In this document: positions 5,307-5,335 of the stretch, piece by piece
Layout: every line of letters begins with the position of its first letter
Position numbering within the stretch: position 1 is the first letter of the stretch
NCBI GenBank assembly: GCA_938008865.1
Contig: CALLJA010000520.1
Coordinates: 1-5,335 of the forward strand
DNA: 5,335 bases
Direction: 5' to 3'
Source of the DNA: an uncultured Anaerolineales bacterium
GTDB taxonomy: Bacteria > Chloroflexota > Anaerolineae > Anaerolineales > Villigracilaceae
Made by a program: the position numbers and the translations under genes
Notes under the pieces: generated by a model
What the model was told of the DNA's origin: nothing
The model's input: only the letters and a program-made list of their open reading frames with translations
The model's database searches: none

Positions 5307-5335
5307 ATGAAAACCAAGATCTGGATCGCTTTACT
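5307..5335 (+). CDS. Start of a further gene, cut by the window end
   Basis: The ATG at 5307 follows GGAGAA (5299-5304). The nine readable codons give MKTKIWIAL, a basic start running into hydrophobic residues like the beginning of a signal peptide or membrane anchor. Too little is present to say more. Confidence 0.5.

Noticed and set aside
4301..5317. Long open frame on the - strand opposite the Ada-like gene
   Set aside because: It is a GC-driven shadow: the + strand frame has clear HTH and PCHR motifs and a ribosome binding site, while the - frame shows no domain and would run into the terminator hairpin.

Overview
The window is GC-rich bacterial DNA with all recognisable genes on the + strand. 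Gene spacing is tight, several genes lack Shine-Dalgarno sites, and the protein styles (a short signal peptidase I with one membrane segment, a YgiT-type zinc finger, an AraC/alkyltransferase fusion) are what I would expect of Chloroflexota, probably Anaerolineae. That taxonomic guess is inference from style and was not tested by a search.

Layout. (1) 47-2380: three closely spaced genes encode a membrane-anchored, acidic, HEFGH-type putative zinc metalloprotease, a Cys-based dual-specificity/tyrosine phosphatase, and a class I SAM-dependent methyltransferase. (2) 2381-3941: a short intergenic gap with a TATAAT box leads into lepB (signal peptidase I, probable TTG start), a CxxC...CxxC YgiT-type zinc-finger protein, and a 182-residue protein I do not recognise. 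These look co-transcribed. (3) 3942-4411: a 470-base stretch without a protein gene. It holds what looks like a complete stand-alone RNA gene: a near-consensus sigma70 promoter (TTGACT-17-TAAAAT), about 350 bases rich in hairpins (three GNRA tetraloops), and a strong intrinsic terminator. (4) 4412-5266: an AraC-type HTH fused to an O6-methylguanine-DNA methyltransferase domain (Ada-like, without the Ada N-terminal sensor domain). (5) 5307-5335: the first codons of a further gene that runs off the end.

The most interesting element is the RNA gene at about 3984-4330. It does not carry the signatures of RNase P RNA, tmRNA, SRP RNA or 6S RNA. Its order of elements (GNRA hairpin, linker, second hairpin, AGCGGATGCC, another hairpin) resembles, as far as I can recall it, the HEARO/omega-RNA scaffold that guides IscB nucleases. 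No IscB gene is in the window. If this holds, it is a stand-alone guide RNA working in trans or a domesticated one; if not, it is an unassigned structured RNA. The leading assignment is tentative and rests on memory plus manual base pairing.

The protein genes do not form one obvious pathway: envelope/secretion functions (protease, signal peptidase), a phosphatase, a methyltransferase and alkylation repair lie side by side.
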